Assembly (NCBI RefSeq): GCF_001458735.1
Contig: NZ_CZQA01000008.1
Location: 558,001-622,000 of the forward strand
Direction of reading: 5' to 3'
Length of the DNA stretch: 64,000 nucleotides
DNA from: Candidatus Nitrospira nitrosa
GTDB lineage: Bacteria; Nitrospirota; Nitrospiria; Nitrospirales; Nitrospiraceae
Positions within the stretch are counted from its first letter, which is position 1; each line of letters opens with the position of its first letter. The position numbers and the translations under genes are program-made. Under the pieces are notes generated by a model. The model was not told the origin of the DNA. It saw nothing but the letters and a program-made list of their open reading frames with translations, and did not search any database. This document shows positions 8,201 to 17,697 of this stretch, piece by piece.

Positions 8201-11200
8201 CCACGACATTCCCGCTGGCCGCAGTAATGGAGCTCAGCGTGCCGCTGCTGGAGAAGACATCTTCGGCATTCGCCCCGCCGTTGCGCGTGAGGGTCAGGGT
8301 CGCCCCGTTGAAATTGTTCAGCGCCGAGAGTTCCGCATCAACGATCTGCACATCGCCATCCAGAACGACCGGGGATCCGCCTTCAGTGAAGGTCGGCGTC
8401 CCATCCAGGGTGTTGACCGGATCGAGGGTGGTATCCAACGCACCGGTGCTGGTATACCGGGTCAACGCATAGTTGTACTCCCCGAGCGCACCAACCTTCG
8501 AGGTGCCTGACACCACAATGTGCCCGTCGCTCTGCACCACCACGCTATAGGCCCGGTCATCACTGGATGCCGTGTAATCCGTCGTGACAATCCCATCGCC
8601 GCTGAAGGTCGTATCCAAGGAGCCGTCGGGGTTGAGTCGCACCAGGCCAAAATCGTTTCCGTTGATCCCGGCCGTACCTGTGACGAGAATCTTCCCATCG
8701 GCCTGAATCGTGAGCCCCTCAGCGAGATCGTTCCCACCGAGGTTGAGGATCACCTGGCCTCCGGTGCCGAACCCGGTATCCAACGTCCCGTTGGCGTTGT
8801 AGCGGGCGATCGCAACATCGTTGGTACCCCCGGTGTCGCTCCATCCTGCCACCACAATCTTTCCATCGGCCTGGACCCGCACTTCGTTGCCCGTATCACT
8901 GCTGTTCCCGCCAAAGTCGGTCAACACCTTTCCGGTACCGTTGAAACTCGTATCCAGCGTCCCATCCGTGTTGTACCGAACCAGCGCGAAATCGAAGCTG
9001 GTTCCGTTGAACCCAAACCCTGCAAGCACCACCTTCCCATCGGATTGGATGGTGAGGCTGTCCGCACGATCCGTGCTCCCAGCGAGATCGGTACTGACGT
9101 ACCCCGAGCCACCGCCATAGCTGGTATCGAGCGAGCCGTCGCTATTGAACCGCATCAGGTTGAAATTGTTGTTCGACAGGTCGGCCGCGACCAAGAATTT
9201 GCCATCGGTCTGAAGCGCCACATCCTTCGCCGAGCCATAGACTCCAGACGAGGCAATCCCATCGCCGCCACCGAAACTGGTATCCAGCGTCCCGTCGACG
9301 TTGAAGCGCACCAAACAGACTTGGTAGCCGCCATTGGTCGTGTACCCGGACAAGACGATCTTGCCGTCCGGCTGCAGGACCGCCGTTTCGGCGCGTCCGA
9401 TGATGCCAGCCAGCGCAATGCCGTCCCCACCCCCGAAGCTGGTATCCAGCGTGCCATCGGCGTTGTAGCGCGTCAGGCTGAAGTCATCGCTGCCGCCGCT
9501 GTCACTGTACCCGGCGACGAGGATCTTGCCGTCCGGTTGGAGGATGGTTTCCTTGCCGAACTCCCAGCCCGACCCGAAGCTGGTCGTGGCCTGCCCATCT
9601 CCCACGCCAAAGGTCGGCGCGTCGTTGACGCTGCTGACCGTCACGGTCGTGTCGTAGTTGGCGCTGGTGCCGCCGTCGCCGTCGGTCAATACATATCGCA
9701 CCGTTCTGGCCCCCGTCGTCGGGGCTGCCGTATCCGTGTTCTCGTAGGTGATGTTCTGTACCAGGGCCGTCACGGCCGTGGAGGTGGCATTGCTGTTGAA
9801 CGTGATCACGAGGTTACTGCCGCTGCTGCCGCCGGTGAACGTCCCGATGGTGGTGCCGCCGTAAGTGATGTTCCAGCCGCTCACGCCGATCTGACCCGCC
9901 CCAGTCCCTTGATTGCGGATACTCAGCACGTCCTCCGCACTGTCGCCGCCCGATGGAATGGAGACAGTGAGGGTACCGGTATCGAAGTTGGTGCTGTCGA
10001 CATCGGCCACCAGCGCATTGCCCCCTTGCTCGATCACCACCGCCCCGGCGCCTTCGTTGTAGCTCAGGCTGTCGCCGGAGAGACTGGTGATCGTCGGCGC
10101 ATCGTTGACCGGCGTCACCGTCACGTTGATCACTTGCGTCGTCGTGTTTCCCGCATCGTCGGTGATCGTCACGGTGAAGCTGTCGCTGCCGTTGAAATCC
10201 GCAGTCGGCGTATAGCTCCACAAGCCCGTCGCCGGATCGATGCTCGCCGTCCCGCTCGTTGCCGCGCCGCTCACCGTAAACACGGTCCCGTCGCTTAAGC
10301 CCTCGACGTCCGTCGCCGTCAGGGTCCCGGTCACGGTCGTATCCTCGGTGCCGCTCCCGCTCGTGCCCCCCGTCACCACCGTCGCATCATCCACCGCACT
10401 CACCGTGAAGATGAGCGTATTGGGTGCAGCATCGTACGCGTTATTGCTGTCCCGTACAGAGAAGGTAAAACTCGCGTAGCCTGTGCCGCTGGCGTCCGCC
10501 ACTGGGGTGAACACAAGGTTGCCCGCCGTGATGTCAGCCACAGCAATCACTTGCCCCGCAGTGACTGCCACGCCGGAGAGAGTCAGGCTACCGACGCTCG
10601 GCAGTGTATCAATCCGCACCGCACTCAAACTGTCCCCCGCATCGACGTCACTAAAGCCGAAGTTCCCCGTCGCCAGGGTATGGGAGCTATCCTCATTGAT
10701 CGTAATCGTGGCATCGGCTCCGGTGGGCGCTTCATTCACATTTGTCAGATTGATCGTAAACGTCTCGTCGTAGGTTAGGCCGCCGCTATCCGTCACCCGC
10801 ACCGTGATATTGTGGCTGGTCGCTGCTTCGTAATCGAGCAACGTACCGTTTGCTACAGTGATCTCACCAGTCGTGGCATTAACGGCAAACCGCCCGCCGG
10901 CGGAGTCGGTGAGGCTGTAGCTGAACGCCTCACCGGCATCGGGATCTTGTGTTGTCACAAAGCCAACGTGACTGCCGTTGGCACTGTTTTCCTCAATCGA
11001 CAGTTGTGAATCGACGGCGCCTGTGGTGAACCCGGTACCGCTGGCATGCGCGATGCTGAGGTTGTTGCCACTGACGATATCGACCACCTGACTCGAGCCA
11101 TCGAAACCGTCCATCTGCCAGTTGGCGACCAGCCCGATGGCGGCGGCTTCTGCCGGTGTCACATCAAGCTGCTGCTGATCATACTGGGCAATCTCACCGG

Positions 11201-14200
11201 CGGTGCGAACATCGTTCCAGATCCGGACATCATAGAAGGTGCCGGAGAAGTATTGCGTGGAATCATACCCGCTATTCTGGCCATCCTGCTCTTGTCCGAA
11301 GACAAACTGCCCATTGGTCGTATCCAGCGGGGTCCCCACATTGAGTCCGGTTCCCGATTCGATGACGCTCCCGTCGATGTAGACGGACCAATTCCCAGCC
11401 GTGCTATCCCATGCCACTGACAGCGTATGAACGGCACCATCTACCAGTGCCGCCCGATAGTCGATTGCACTCGCGAGAGCAACAGTGCCCCCACCAAAAT
11501 CGAGCTCAAGATTGTTTGATGGATCATCAAGCTGGATGCTGAACTCGTCGCCGGCGGGGTTATTGAAGGACAGCAACACGGTCTCAAGGGGCAGATCGTT
11601 CGCAGCAAACCGAATCTCGACCGTTGTAGCCGTCAACGACTGTGACAACCCGGTATCCGAGATCAAATAGGCATCGTTTCCACCGTCTGTATTGAGTTCG
11701 ATACCGCTCGACAGATCCGTCGGCGCGTCGTTCACTGCCGTCACCGTCACATCAACGGTATCAGTCGCACTCGAGAATGCCGTCGTGCCCCCGTTCGTGC
11801 TTGTATCGACTTTGGAGCCAACCGTCCCGCTCGTTTGGTCCCACGCCCGAACAGTCAAGGCTGCGGTGGAGGTGCCGGCGTAATCCGCGCTTGGTGCAAA
11901 ATAGAGCCGCGTGCTCCCATTATCCGCAAGGAGGAGGGAGGACGCCGAGCTTACGCTCCCCACCGCCGTCCACGTCGTGCCCCCGTTCATCGTGTAGTAC
12001 CAGGTCCCGTTCGTCTCGTCCGTCCCCGTGATCGCAATCCCCTTCGCCGCCCCGCTATCTACATCGGTGATCCCACTCGTAAACTCACTCATCAGCGAGC
12101 CCACTGCACCACTTGGCGCCCCTGCATCTTCCGCCACGGCAAACGTCAATACCGTATCCGTCAGCACCGGCGCATCATTGACCGCCGTGACCGTGATCGC
12201 GACAGTATCAGTGTCGGTCAGCGCAAGGTCATTTGCGAGGTCAGCGACCTCGGCGGCAGACAGCACACGGTTATAGACCCGCACATCATCAAGCATCCCG
12301 CCCATATAGAACGTATCGGCATTTCCGTGCTTCCCAATCGAGCTATTGGTCCCCAACGTATAAGAAATGGAGCCGGTAAAACTGGTAGTTGCCGTCAGCA
12401 CGCCATCGATATAGATCTGTTGAGTATCGGCTGCATCGTTGAATGTATAAGCGACATGGTGCCATCCGGTCCCGGCTACAAACTGGCTAGAATCCGTCGT
12501 TTGCCATGTGGTGCCGTCATAAAAGTATCCATAGACCCCGGAGCCACCATCGAGAGACAGCCCGATACTGTCACCGAGGGAGATCATGTAATTGTCAGTC
12601 CTGCCCGCATTGAGATTCACCCAGCCGGTTAAGGTCACGGTCTGACTGCTGCCATACAGCCCGCTCACTTCCACCGAATCATCGATGCCGTCGAGTTGGA
12701 CAACTTGGCCTCGAGTGCCATCTGTAATGATTGTCGCACCATTGGTCAATGTGCCGTTCTGTGCCGTACCTGGCGCCACATCGTTGGCCGTCCCCTCAAA
12801 GGTGTAGCGGGCTTGAAGATTGGCGTCGATATTCAGGGAGACAAGCGTGTTGTCGAGGGAGGTAATCGTCAGCGTGGCCCCACCGCTGTAGTCACTGGTG
12901 GGGTTGTAGGTGAGACCGTTCAGCGCGGTATTGATAGCCGTCACCGTCCCGCGAAACGTCATCGTGCTGTCACTGGTTCCATCACCGGCTGTGAATGTCA
13001 GTCCTGCGGTGCCTGAGAGCGTGAGCGTTCCGTTCGTTACCGCAACGGTGACCTCAAAACTGGCCCCACTCGAATCGGGATCCGTAATCGAGATCTGGTT
13101 CCCATTCGCTGATGAGAACACCTTACTGGTGTCTTCATTGGTGCTCTGGGCACTCGGCACTGAATTGATTGGCGCATCGTTCACCGCGGTAATCGATACG
13201 GTCGTGTTCCCCGTGGCCGTCAGGGCTCCGCCCGTACCTTGGCTGCCGCTATTGCCATCGTTAAACGTCCAGTTGACCTGCACAGAGCTTGGTGGTGCAT
13301 CACTCGAGTTGCTATAGGCAATCTGCTGTATCGCCGAGTTGACGAGCGTATTGGTGGCACTGGCATTAAACGTAATCTGGAACGTGCCGCCGCCATTGGT
13401 GTAGGTCCCGATTGTGGTCCCGCCCACCACGACGTTGCCGCTACTGAGGCTGAGCGTGCCGCTGCCGGAGAAGACATCCTCAGCATTCGCCCCACCGTTG
13501 CGTGCGAGGGTCAGGGTCGCTCCGTTGAACGTATTTAGGCCACTCAGTTCGGCATCGAAGACCCGGGCAGTACCGGCCAACACCACAGGTGCTCCCCCCT
13601 CGGTGTAAGCTGCCGCTGTTTGCACGGCTACGACCTGCACATGATCGATGAGCAAACCTCCGGCATCCCCCCCTAAAGACGCGGTACCCGAAAGCGAGCC
13701 CTTCGAGATGATCTGGAGGGTGGACGAGGTGGACGTCGCTGTGAAGCTGACCGCATAGTCTTGCCAAGACGTGCCGGTCGTGAACCGGCCGATCTCAACA
13801 CCATTGATACTGAGCGCCCCCCGATCCTGCACATTGACATCCATCCGCGTAATCGCAGAGAGGCTGACTACGTAGGTCTGCCCCACGACGGTCGTGAAGG
13901 TTTGTTCGACATAGCTCTCGGTGCCGGCCGGCGCATTTCCGCCTTCCACCTCAAGGAAGCCCGTTCCATCCGGGGGAGCGGGAATCCCATAATCCCCTGG
14001 TCTGGTAGTAGCTTCCACACCGGAATTCCCGGTCCAGCCAGTCCCCCCGCTTTCAAACGAGCCGTTCGTAAGCAGATTGGTGGCGCCCAGCGCCAAGACC
14101 GGCGCATCGTTCACCGCCGTCACCATCACGGTGGTGTCGTAGTTCGCACTCGTGCCTCCATCGTCATCGGTGAGGACATAGCGGACGGTGCGAGCCCCGG

Positions 14201-17090
14201 TCGTGGGAGACGCCGCATCCGTATTCTCATAGGTGATGTTCTTGATCAGCGCCGTGACGGCCGTGGGCGTGGCACTGCTATTGAGGGTAATCACGAGGTT
14301 CGTGCCATTGCTGCCACCGGTGAAGGTGCCGATGGTCACGCCGCCGTAGGTGACCGTGCTGCCGCTCACCCCGATTTGCCCCGCCCCGGTCCCTTGATTG
14401 AGAATACTGAGCACATCTTCGGCGCTGTCCCCGCCGGATGGAATGGAGATGGTGAGTGTCCCGGTATCGAAGTTGGTCGAGTCGATATCGGCCACGAGGG
14501 CATTGGCGCCTTGCTCGATCACCACCGCCCCGGCGCCTTCGCTATAGCTCAGGCTATCTCCACTCAAATTAGAGATGGTGGGCACATCGTTGACCGCCGT
14601 AACCGTGATCGCGACTGCGTCGGTATCGGTGAGGGATACATCCGCAGCGAGCGCCGCCACTTCGCTGGCCGTCAGTGCCCGGTTGTACACACGCGCGTCA
14701 TCGATTTTACCGTTGAAGTCGAACGCCGTTTGGCCGTTGCCATGCTTGCCGATAAAACTATTGGCTCCCTGTGTGTACGAAATGGACGCACTGGCCGTCG
14801 CCGTCGCCACCGCCGCACCATCAATGTAGAGTGTGTTCGTGTTATTCGTGTCGTCAAAGATGTAGGCGATATGGTGCCATCCGGTGCCGGCGATGAATTG
14901 TCCAGTGGTGAGTTTGACCCAGGTGGAGCCGTTGTAGTACACACCTGACACTCCATTCCCTAAGCTCGGCTCATCAACCGTAAGCAGCACGCTGTCGCCC
15001 AACGAGATCACGTGGGAACCGAGGCTATCTGCGGCCGTCAGGTTCACCCAGGCCGCCAGCGTCACGTTGGCCGGATCGCCGAATCTCCCGGTAATCTGCA
15101 CGTAGTCATCGACACCGTCGAGACTGAGCACTTGCCCGCGTGGCGCGTCCGTCACGTAGGTGGCATTCCCTCCCAGGGTACCGTTCTGCGCCGTGCCTGG
15201 AGCCACATCGTTAGCCGTGCCCTCGAAGGTGTAGCGAGCTTGGAGGTTGGCGTCGATGTCGAGCGAGACGAGCGTGCTATCGCGCGTAGCAACCGTTAGA
15301 GTCGCGCCGCCGTTGTAGTCAGAGGTTGGAGCATAGGTAAGTCCATTCAACGCGGTATTGATATTGGCCACCGTGCCGCGGAAGGTCATCGTCGTATCGG
15401 TCGTGCCGTCGCCACTGATAAACGTGAGGCCCGTGGTGCCCGCGAGTGTGAGGCTGCCATTGGTCACGGAGACCGTCACCTCAAAACTCGCACCGCTCGA
15501 ATCAGGATCCGTAATCGAGATCTGATTACCGTTGCCCGCTGAGAACACCAGATTCGTGTCTTCGTTGATACTCTGCGCGCCAGGCAGGGCGTTGATCGGC
15601 GCATCGTTGCTCGTGGCATAGAGCTGTGCGACGTCTCCCTCGGTCAGCACTCGGTTGTAGACGCGGACATCGTCGATCAGTCCAGTCGTATACCACGTAC
15701 CTCCACCAGAATCTTGGTTCCGCCCGATGGCCATCGAGTCGAGGCTGGTGACGCTGCTGAAGAAACTTTGTGTCGTTGCGTTGCCGGCGTCGTAGGTGAG
15801 TTGGCCCGCTGTTGCGAGAACTCCATCCACGTACAGACTGTTTCCGGAGGCCCCTACCGTTACTGCGACATGATGCCAATTGCCATCGTTAATGGTGGCA
15901 CTGCTCCGATACACTGCCAGCTGCAGGACCCCGTTCTCCCTCACCTCGTAGGTGAGGTAACCCGAGGCACCGAGGAACAACGCCGCAGAACTCCCGGTGT
16001 CGGCTGTATCGGAGATCGAGAAGATTGTCTCAAAGGTGCTCGTGGTCTTGATCCAACCGGCAATCGTGCCCTGGGTGAGTCCGGCCAAATTGGCGCTATG
16101 GGCGGAGAGATCGACGTAGTCATTGACGCCATCTAAAGACAGCTTTGCTACTCCGACGATGTCCGTCGCATCGGTCGTGTCAATCGCCGCGCCGTTGGTC
16201 AACGTACCGTTATAGTTATTGCCACTGCTGTCAGTGGCATTCGTATCGAACGTCCAGTTGCCGAGGAGACCGGTGGAGATGTCCAGCAACCCGACCCAGT
16301 CCATCTGCAGGGCATCGGTCACGGCAATGTGCGTTTCAATGGCGCCGGTCTGGGTCTCTAAGATCCAGTCACCGCCGAGGCTCGCCGCGCCGGTCGCGTC
16401 GGTACTGGCCGCGACATCGGCGCCGGTCAATTGGCTCAGCAGAGCCACCGCGTCTTGCCCCACATCGCCTTCGGCAAAGTCGCACCCATAGACGAGGATG
16501 TCGGCCTGTTCCGAGAGTGCCTGTTGGATGATCGTGAGTTCGTCGGCATACTGGCCTGTCATGGATGCTTGCGTCAGTGTGCCTGTTCCCAGGGAAAGCT
16601 GGCCTTCGGCCCCGTGGCTAATAATATGAATGGCATCGATCCCGGTTCGGCCCGCAAGCGAGGCCGCGATCTGCTCCATGCCATCTTGCCCACCGTCCAA
16701 CATGACAATCTGGACATTGGGTCCCATACCGGCACTGAGCGTTTGATAATCCGGCACGGTGGGATCGACGAAGGCGACTTCGGTCGTGGACTCACCCGGG
16801 CTATAGGAGGCAATCGCTTGGAGCAGGTCCTGCGACTCAGTCTCCGCCGCTGTCGGCTCACCTCCATTCCCCTCTGCGGACACTGCTGACTCAGCCTGTG
16901 CCTGCGCGACTTGCTCTTGATTCACTTCGGACGCAGTGGCCGTGGCGGCGGCGTCGAACATGAGACGGGATTCAAGGGAAAGGAGCGATAACTTCGGCGG
17001 AGCGGCATTGGGGTCGTTGGAAGCCGGCTTCGAGGAGCGGCTCGGCTGAGGAGGTGTCTGTGGCTGTGGCTTTTTCTTTCGCCAGAACAT
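5241..17090 (-). CDS. Giant DUF4347 multi-domain surface protein (3949 aa)
   Basis: The largest gene in the window. It has a basic, Pro/Gln-rich N-terminus and a motif SLESRLMFDAA at residues 38-48 (a variant of the 'LEPR' motif of exported giant proteins). A DUF4347 domain follows at about 104-270, with HIISHGAEGQLSLG and ILVYGCDFAEGDVG. Four LamG-like jelly rolls lie near residues 277-490, 600-817, 1420-1617 and 1803-2007, and a galactose-binding-like module near 1000-1160. Between them are many cadherin/VCBS/Ig-like repeats ending in AVND. A delta-60 beta-propeller occupies about 2500-2880. The C-terminus is Pro-rich, then has a membrane segment (about 3866-3895) followed by a DPLPV motif and a charged tail. 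It is probably an adhesin or matrix protein. ATG at 17090 matches the start of its paralogue at 20811 (MFxRK). The ribosome site is weak (GAGGGGGG). It was probably exported by the nearby TolC/HlyD/M50 genes (inference). Confidence 0.9.
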   Translation of the reverse strand: MFWRKKKPQPQTPPQPSRSSKPASNDPNAAPPKLSLLSLESRLMFDAAATATASEVNQEQVAQAQAESAVSAEGNGGEPTAAETESQDLLQAIASYSPGESTTEVAFVDPTVPDYQTLSAGMGPNVQIVMLDGGQDGMEQIAASLAGRTGIDAIHIISHGAEGQLSLGTGTLTQASMTGQYADELTIIQQALSEQADILVYGCDFAEGDVGQDAVALLSQLTGADVAASTDATGAASLGGDWILETQTGAIETHIAVTDALQMDWVGLLDISTGLLGNWTFDTNATDSSGNNYNGTLTNGAAIDTTDATDIVGVAKLSLDGVNDYVDLSAHSANLAGLTQGTIAGWIKTTSTFETIFSISDTADTGSSAALFLGASGYLTYEVRENGVLQLAVYRSSATINDGNWHHVAVTVGASGNSLYVDGVLATAGQLTYDAGNATTQSFFSSVTSLDSMAIGRNQDSGGGTWYTTGLIDDVRVYNRVLTEGDVAQLYATSNDAPINALPGAQSINEDTNLVFSAGNGNQISITDPDSSGASFEVTVSVTNGSLTLAGTTGLTFISGDGTTDTTMTFRGTVANINTALNGLTYAPTSDYNGGATLTVATRDSTLVSLDIDANLQARYTFEGTANDVAPGTAQNGTLGGNATYVTDAPRGQVLSLDGVDDYVQITGRFGDPANVTLAAWVNLTAADSLGSHVISLGDSVLLTVDEPSLGNGVSGVYYNGSTWVKLTTGQFIAGTGWHHIAYIFDDTNNTNTLYIDGAAVATATASASISYTQGANSFIGKHGNGQTAFDFNGKIDDARVYNRALTASEVAALAADVSLTDTDAVAITVTAVNDVPTISNLSGDSLSYSEGAGAVVIEQGANALVADIDSTNFDTGTLTISIPSGGDSAEDVLSILNQGTGAGQIGVSGSTVTYGGVTIGTFTGGSNGTNLVITLNSSATPTAVTALIKNITYENTDAASPTTGARTVRYVLTDDDGGTSANYDTTVMVTAVNDAPVLALGATNLLTNGSFESGGTGWTGNSGVEATTRPGDYGIPAPPDGTGFLEVEGGNAPAGTESYVEQTFTTVVGQTYVVSLSAITRMDVNVQDRGALSINGVEIGRFTTGTSWQDYAVSFTATSTSSTLQIISKGSLSGTASLGGDAGGLLIDHVQVVAVQTAAAYTEGGAPVVLAGTARVFDAELSGLNTFNGATLTLARNGGANAEDVFSGSGTLSLSSGNVVVGGTTIGTYTNGGGTFQITFNASATNTLVNSAIQQIAYSNSSDAPPSSVQVNWTFNDGNSGSQGTGGALTATGNTTVSITAVNDAPINSVPSAQSTNEDTSKVFSSANGNQISITDPDSSGASFEVTVAVTNGTLTLSGTAGLTFTAGDGTSDSTMTFRGTVTAINTALNGLTYNPTSDYSGGATLTITSLDNTLVSLNIDANLQARYTFEGTANDVAPGTAQNGTLTNGATIITDGTRGQVVQLDGIDDSVEVSGLYGSSQTVTLTGWVNLNAGRTDNYMISLGDSIGLSLDGGSGVYGYFYDGTTWQTTDSSQFVAGTGWHHVAYTFNDAADTQQIYIDGVLTATTSFTGSISYTLGTNSSIGKHGNADTFYMGGMLDDVRVYNRVLSAAEVADLANDLALTDTDTVAITVTAVNDAPVLTDTVLTFAVAEDAGAPSGAVGSLMSEFTSGITDVDSGAAKGIAITGTDETNGTWYYTMNGGTTWTAVGSVSSASSLLLADNGSTRLYFAPSADYAGTSTAALTVRAWDQTSGTVGSKVDTSTNGGTTAFSSATDTVDVTVTAVNDAPTDLSSGIELNTDGGNDAYLISDTGLSQSLTATTVEIRFAANDLPLETVLLSFNNPAGDEFSIQLDDPSNNLELDFGGGTVALASAIDYRAALVDGAVHTLSVAWDSTAGNWSVYIDGSVIESGTGLNVGTPLDTTNGQFVFGQEQDGQNSGYDSTQYFSGTFYDVRIWNDVRTAGEIAQYDQQQLDVTPAEAAAIGLVANWQMDGFDGSSQVVDIVSGNNLSIAHASGTGFTTGAVDSQLSIEENSANGSHVGFVTTQDPDAGEAFSYSLTDSAGGRFAVNATTGEITVANGTLLDYEAATSHNITVRVTDSGGLTYDETFTINLTNVNEAPTGADATITINEDSSHTLATGNFGFSDVDAGDSLSAVRIDTLPSVGSLTLSGVAVTAGQVIAVADITAGNLVFTPVADASGTGYASFTFSVRDSNNAYDAAPNTLIFTVSAVDDATVVTGGTSGSGTEDTTVTGTLTATDVEGLSDGTVFTVSGAATSGTASIDPATGLWSYTPTADFNGSDSFTVTITDDAGNTTTQVINVTVTPVNDAPTITSLSGDSLSYNEGAGAVVIEQGGNALVADVDSTNFDTGTLTVSIPSGGDSAEDVLSIRNQGTGAGQIGVSGWNITYGGTTIGTFTGGSSGSNLVITFNSNATSTAVTALVQNITYENTDTAAPTTGARTVRYVLTDGDGGTSANYDTTVTVSSVNDAPTFGVGDGQATTSFGSGWEFGKETILQPDGKILVAGYSDSGGSDDFSLTRYNADGTLDTSFGGGDGIALAGIIGRAETAVLQPDGKIVLSGYTTNGGYQVCLVRFNVDGTLDTSFGGGDGIASSGVYGSAKDVALQTDGKFLVAADLSNNNFNLMRFNSDGSLDTSYGGGSGYVSTDLAGSTDRADSLTIQSDGKVVLAGFGFNGTSFDFALVRYNTDGTLDTSFNGTGKVLTDFGGNSSDTGNEVRVQADGKIVVAGWSDTGGTNDVAIARYNANGTLDTGFGTGGQVILNLGGNDLAEGLTIQADGKILVTGTAGINGNDFGLVRLNPDGSLDTTFSGDGIVTTDYTASSDDRAYSVVVQSDGHIVVSGTSKVGALGEYNYALTRYTSTGALDTTLDPVNTLDGTPTFTEGGSPVVLDGDVQIVDAELSALNNFNGATLTLTRNGGANAEDVFSSSGTLSSITAASGNVVVGGTTIGTYTNSGGTLVFTFNSNATNSLVNSAMQQIAYSNSSEAPPSSAQINWTFNDGNTGAQGSGGALTATGSTTVTITAVNDAPVLADTALALTVAEDAGAPSGAVGSLISAFTGGITDVDSGAAKGVAITGTNETNGTWYYTTNGGTTWTVVGAVSSASSLLLADNASTRLYFAPNADYNGTSTGALTLRAWDQTSGTAGTKVSTATNGGTTAFSSATDTVDVTVTAVNDPTVVTGGTSGSGTEDTTVTGTLTATDVEGLSDGTVFTVSTNATQGTASIDPATGLWSYTPTADWNGSDSFTVTITDDAGNTATQVISVTVTAVGDITNDSLTTAEDTAISANVLTGTTGATADSFEGTPVLTGVTQGMNGSVTFLANGTVTYTPNANFTGSDSFTYTITSGGVTETSTVTVTVTAVNDPTVVTGGTSGSGTEDTTVTGTLTATDVEGLSDGTVFTVSTNATQGTASIDPATGLWSYTPIADWNGTDSFTVTITDDAGNTATQVISVTVTPVNDAPVLTANIGSTVAEGGIDLIDASELAVTDVDNSAAQLTYTIGTGPLYGRLELTTAPGVTATTFTQADIVANRLIYVHDGSEITSDNFTFTVNDGAGGSLGVTTMSLTITPVNDAPTITSNGGGTTAAISVAENVSAVTIVTGADVDLPVQALTYSISGGVDQARFTINAVTGALNFTAPPDFEAATDANGDNMYVVQVRVTDSQGASTTQTIQVTVTDVLESAPPPSPPAPVVPPVLVSPLPLPGEETFGPGTSRPVAPVTSVNKELIPPPVLPGPMRPPLEGAPVTVGPVLIVPSTNRPVERVPEEPKRPTADERETPLFLVNDDQGRPLFSVLPVEPVPTLEPDPPERTPSVSDLLMAKLDEMTVSLEQAVDVAQEHHELMARVAAVTGTTLSVGFVAWALRSGAILASCLATMPAWRHFDPLPVVKLTRSERKHRRDEATQAQREEAEEFKGLKRVLDDKPPLKRSA
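6667..6962 (-). repeat. 296-bp direct repeat, copy A (VCBS-like module)
   Basis: This encodes one VTGGTSGSGTEDTTVTG... Ig/VCBS-like module of the giant protein. It is nearly identical at the DNA level to 7231-7526, with about ten differences counted by eye, which implies a recent internal duplication. A more diverged third copy lies near 10125-10400. Confidence 0.85.
7231..7526 (-). repeat. 296-bp direct repeat, copy B (VCBS-like module)
   Basis: Partner of 6667-6962, offset by exactly 564 bases. The two copies flank a different, tandem-95-like module (about 6963-7230). Confidence 0.85.
8440..9590 (-). repeat. Delta-60 (DUF5122-like) propeller repeats inside the giant gene
   Basis: Around residues 2500-2880 the pattern 'LQPDGKILVAG...FSLTRYNADGTLDTSFGG' recurs about seven times at roughly 50-60 residues per unit. 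This is the delta-60 repeat known from Deltaproteobacteria and their relatives, thought to form a beta-propeller. It is inserted between two cadherin-like modules. Confidence 0.8.
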
Positions 17091-17697
17091 CGTTCGACTA
17101 GCCCCCCTCGGCCTACAAAAAATGGGTCTCGTCTTTATCGGCCCTAAATGGCCAGAACGAGAGATCCGATGCGAGGCCTACAAGGATTGGTCCAGTAAGC
17201 AACACATGGAGGCAGAAAGAACGCACATAAACCGCTAGGAACGACCTGGAAGAGCTACTAGTTGATGTGGTGAGGGGAACGGAATGTGTTTCGAGGGAAA
17301 AATACGGCAACCTGAATCGCGGGCCTACTCACTCGATCAAGACGACTTCGCGTCCCTGCGATTGGATGAGCAGGAGTCTTTTCACCATTGGGTCGGTTTA
17401 AACAGGAAGCGGGACCATTATTCCAGCCCCACGTCACGGATTACCCCATCAGGCAATGGCACCCAAAGCCGTGTAGTCCGGCAGGTGGGATTCCGACAAC
17501 TGTCTTAGGCCGCATTATTCATGACGGTTTCTCACGACATCACGAAGTCTCATAGCGAGACGGGCATGTGGAGGCCCAAGAGACGACGGCGTACTAGAAA
17601 CAGGGCCTCAAAGTCGCGAGGGGCGAGCCTGCCCGCCGTAGGCTCGGCATCGCAGCAAATCCACGATTGCAGTAGAAGCGCTGATGAATCATGCGGG
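17091..17697. other. Gap between the two DUF4347 genes
   Basis: About 600 bases lie between the stop of the 1037-aa gene and the start of the 3949-aa gene, both on the minus strand. It should contain the giant gene's leader and promoter, but I cannot fix a promoter. Small open frames on either strand have no recognisable content. A riboswitch-like stretch was considered and rejected. Confidence 0.5.

Noticed and set aside
6687-10298. Long plus-strand open frames (for example 464 and 592 codons) opposite the giant gene
   Set aside because: They are rich in Arg, His and Pro, have no family pattern and follow the repeats of the minus-strand gene. They are antisense shadows caused by GC-rich codon use.
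17280-17510. Possible c-di-GMP (GEMM) riboswitch in the leader of the giant gene (GGGACGCGAAG on the minus strand; CACCCAAAGCC on the plus strand)
   Set aside because: The paired stems, the GNRA loop and the full consensus around GACGCAAAGCC are missing on both strands.
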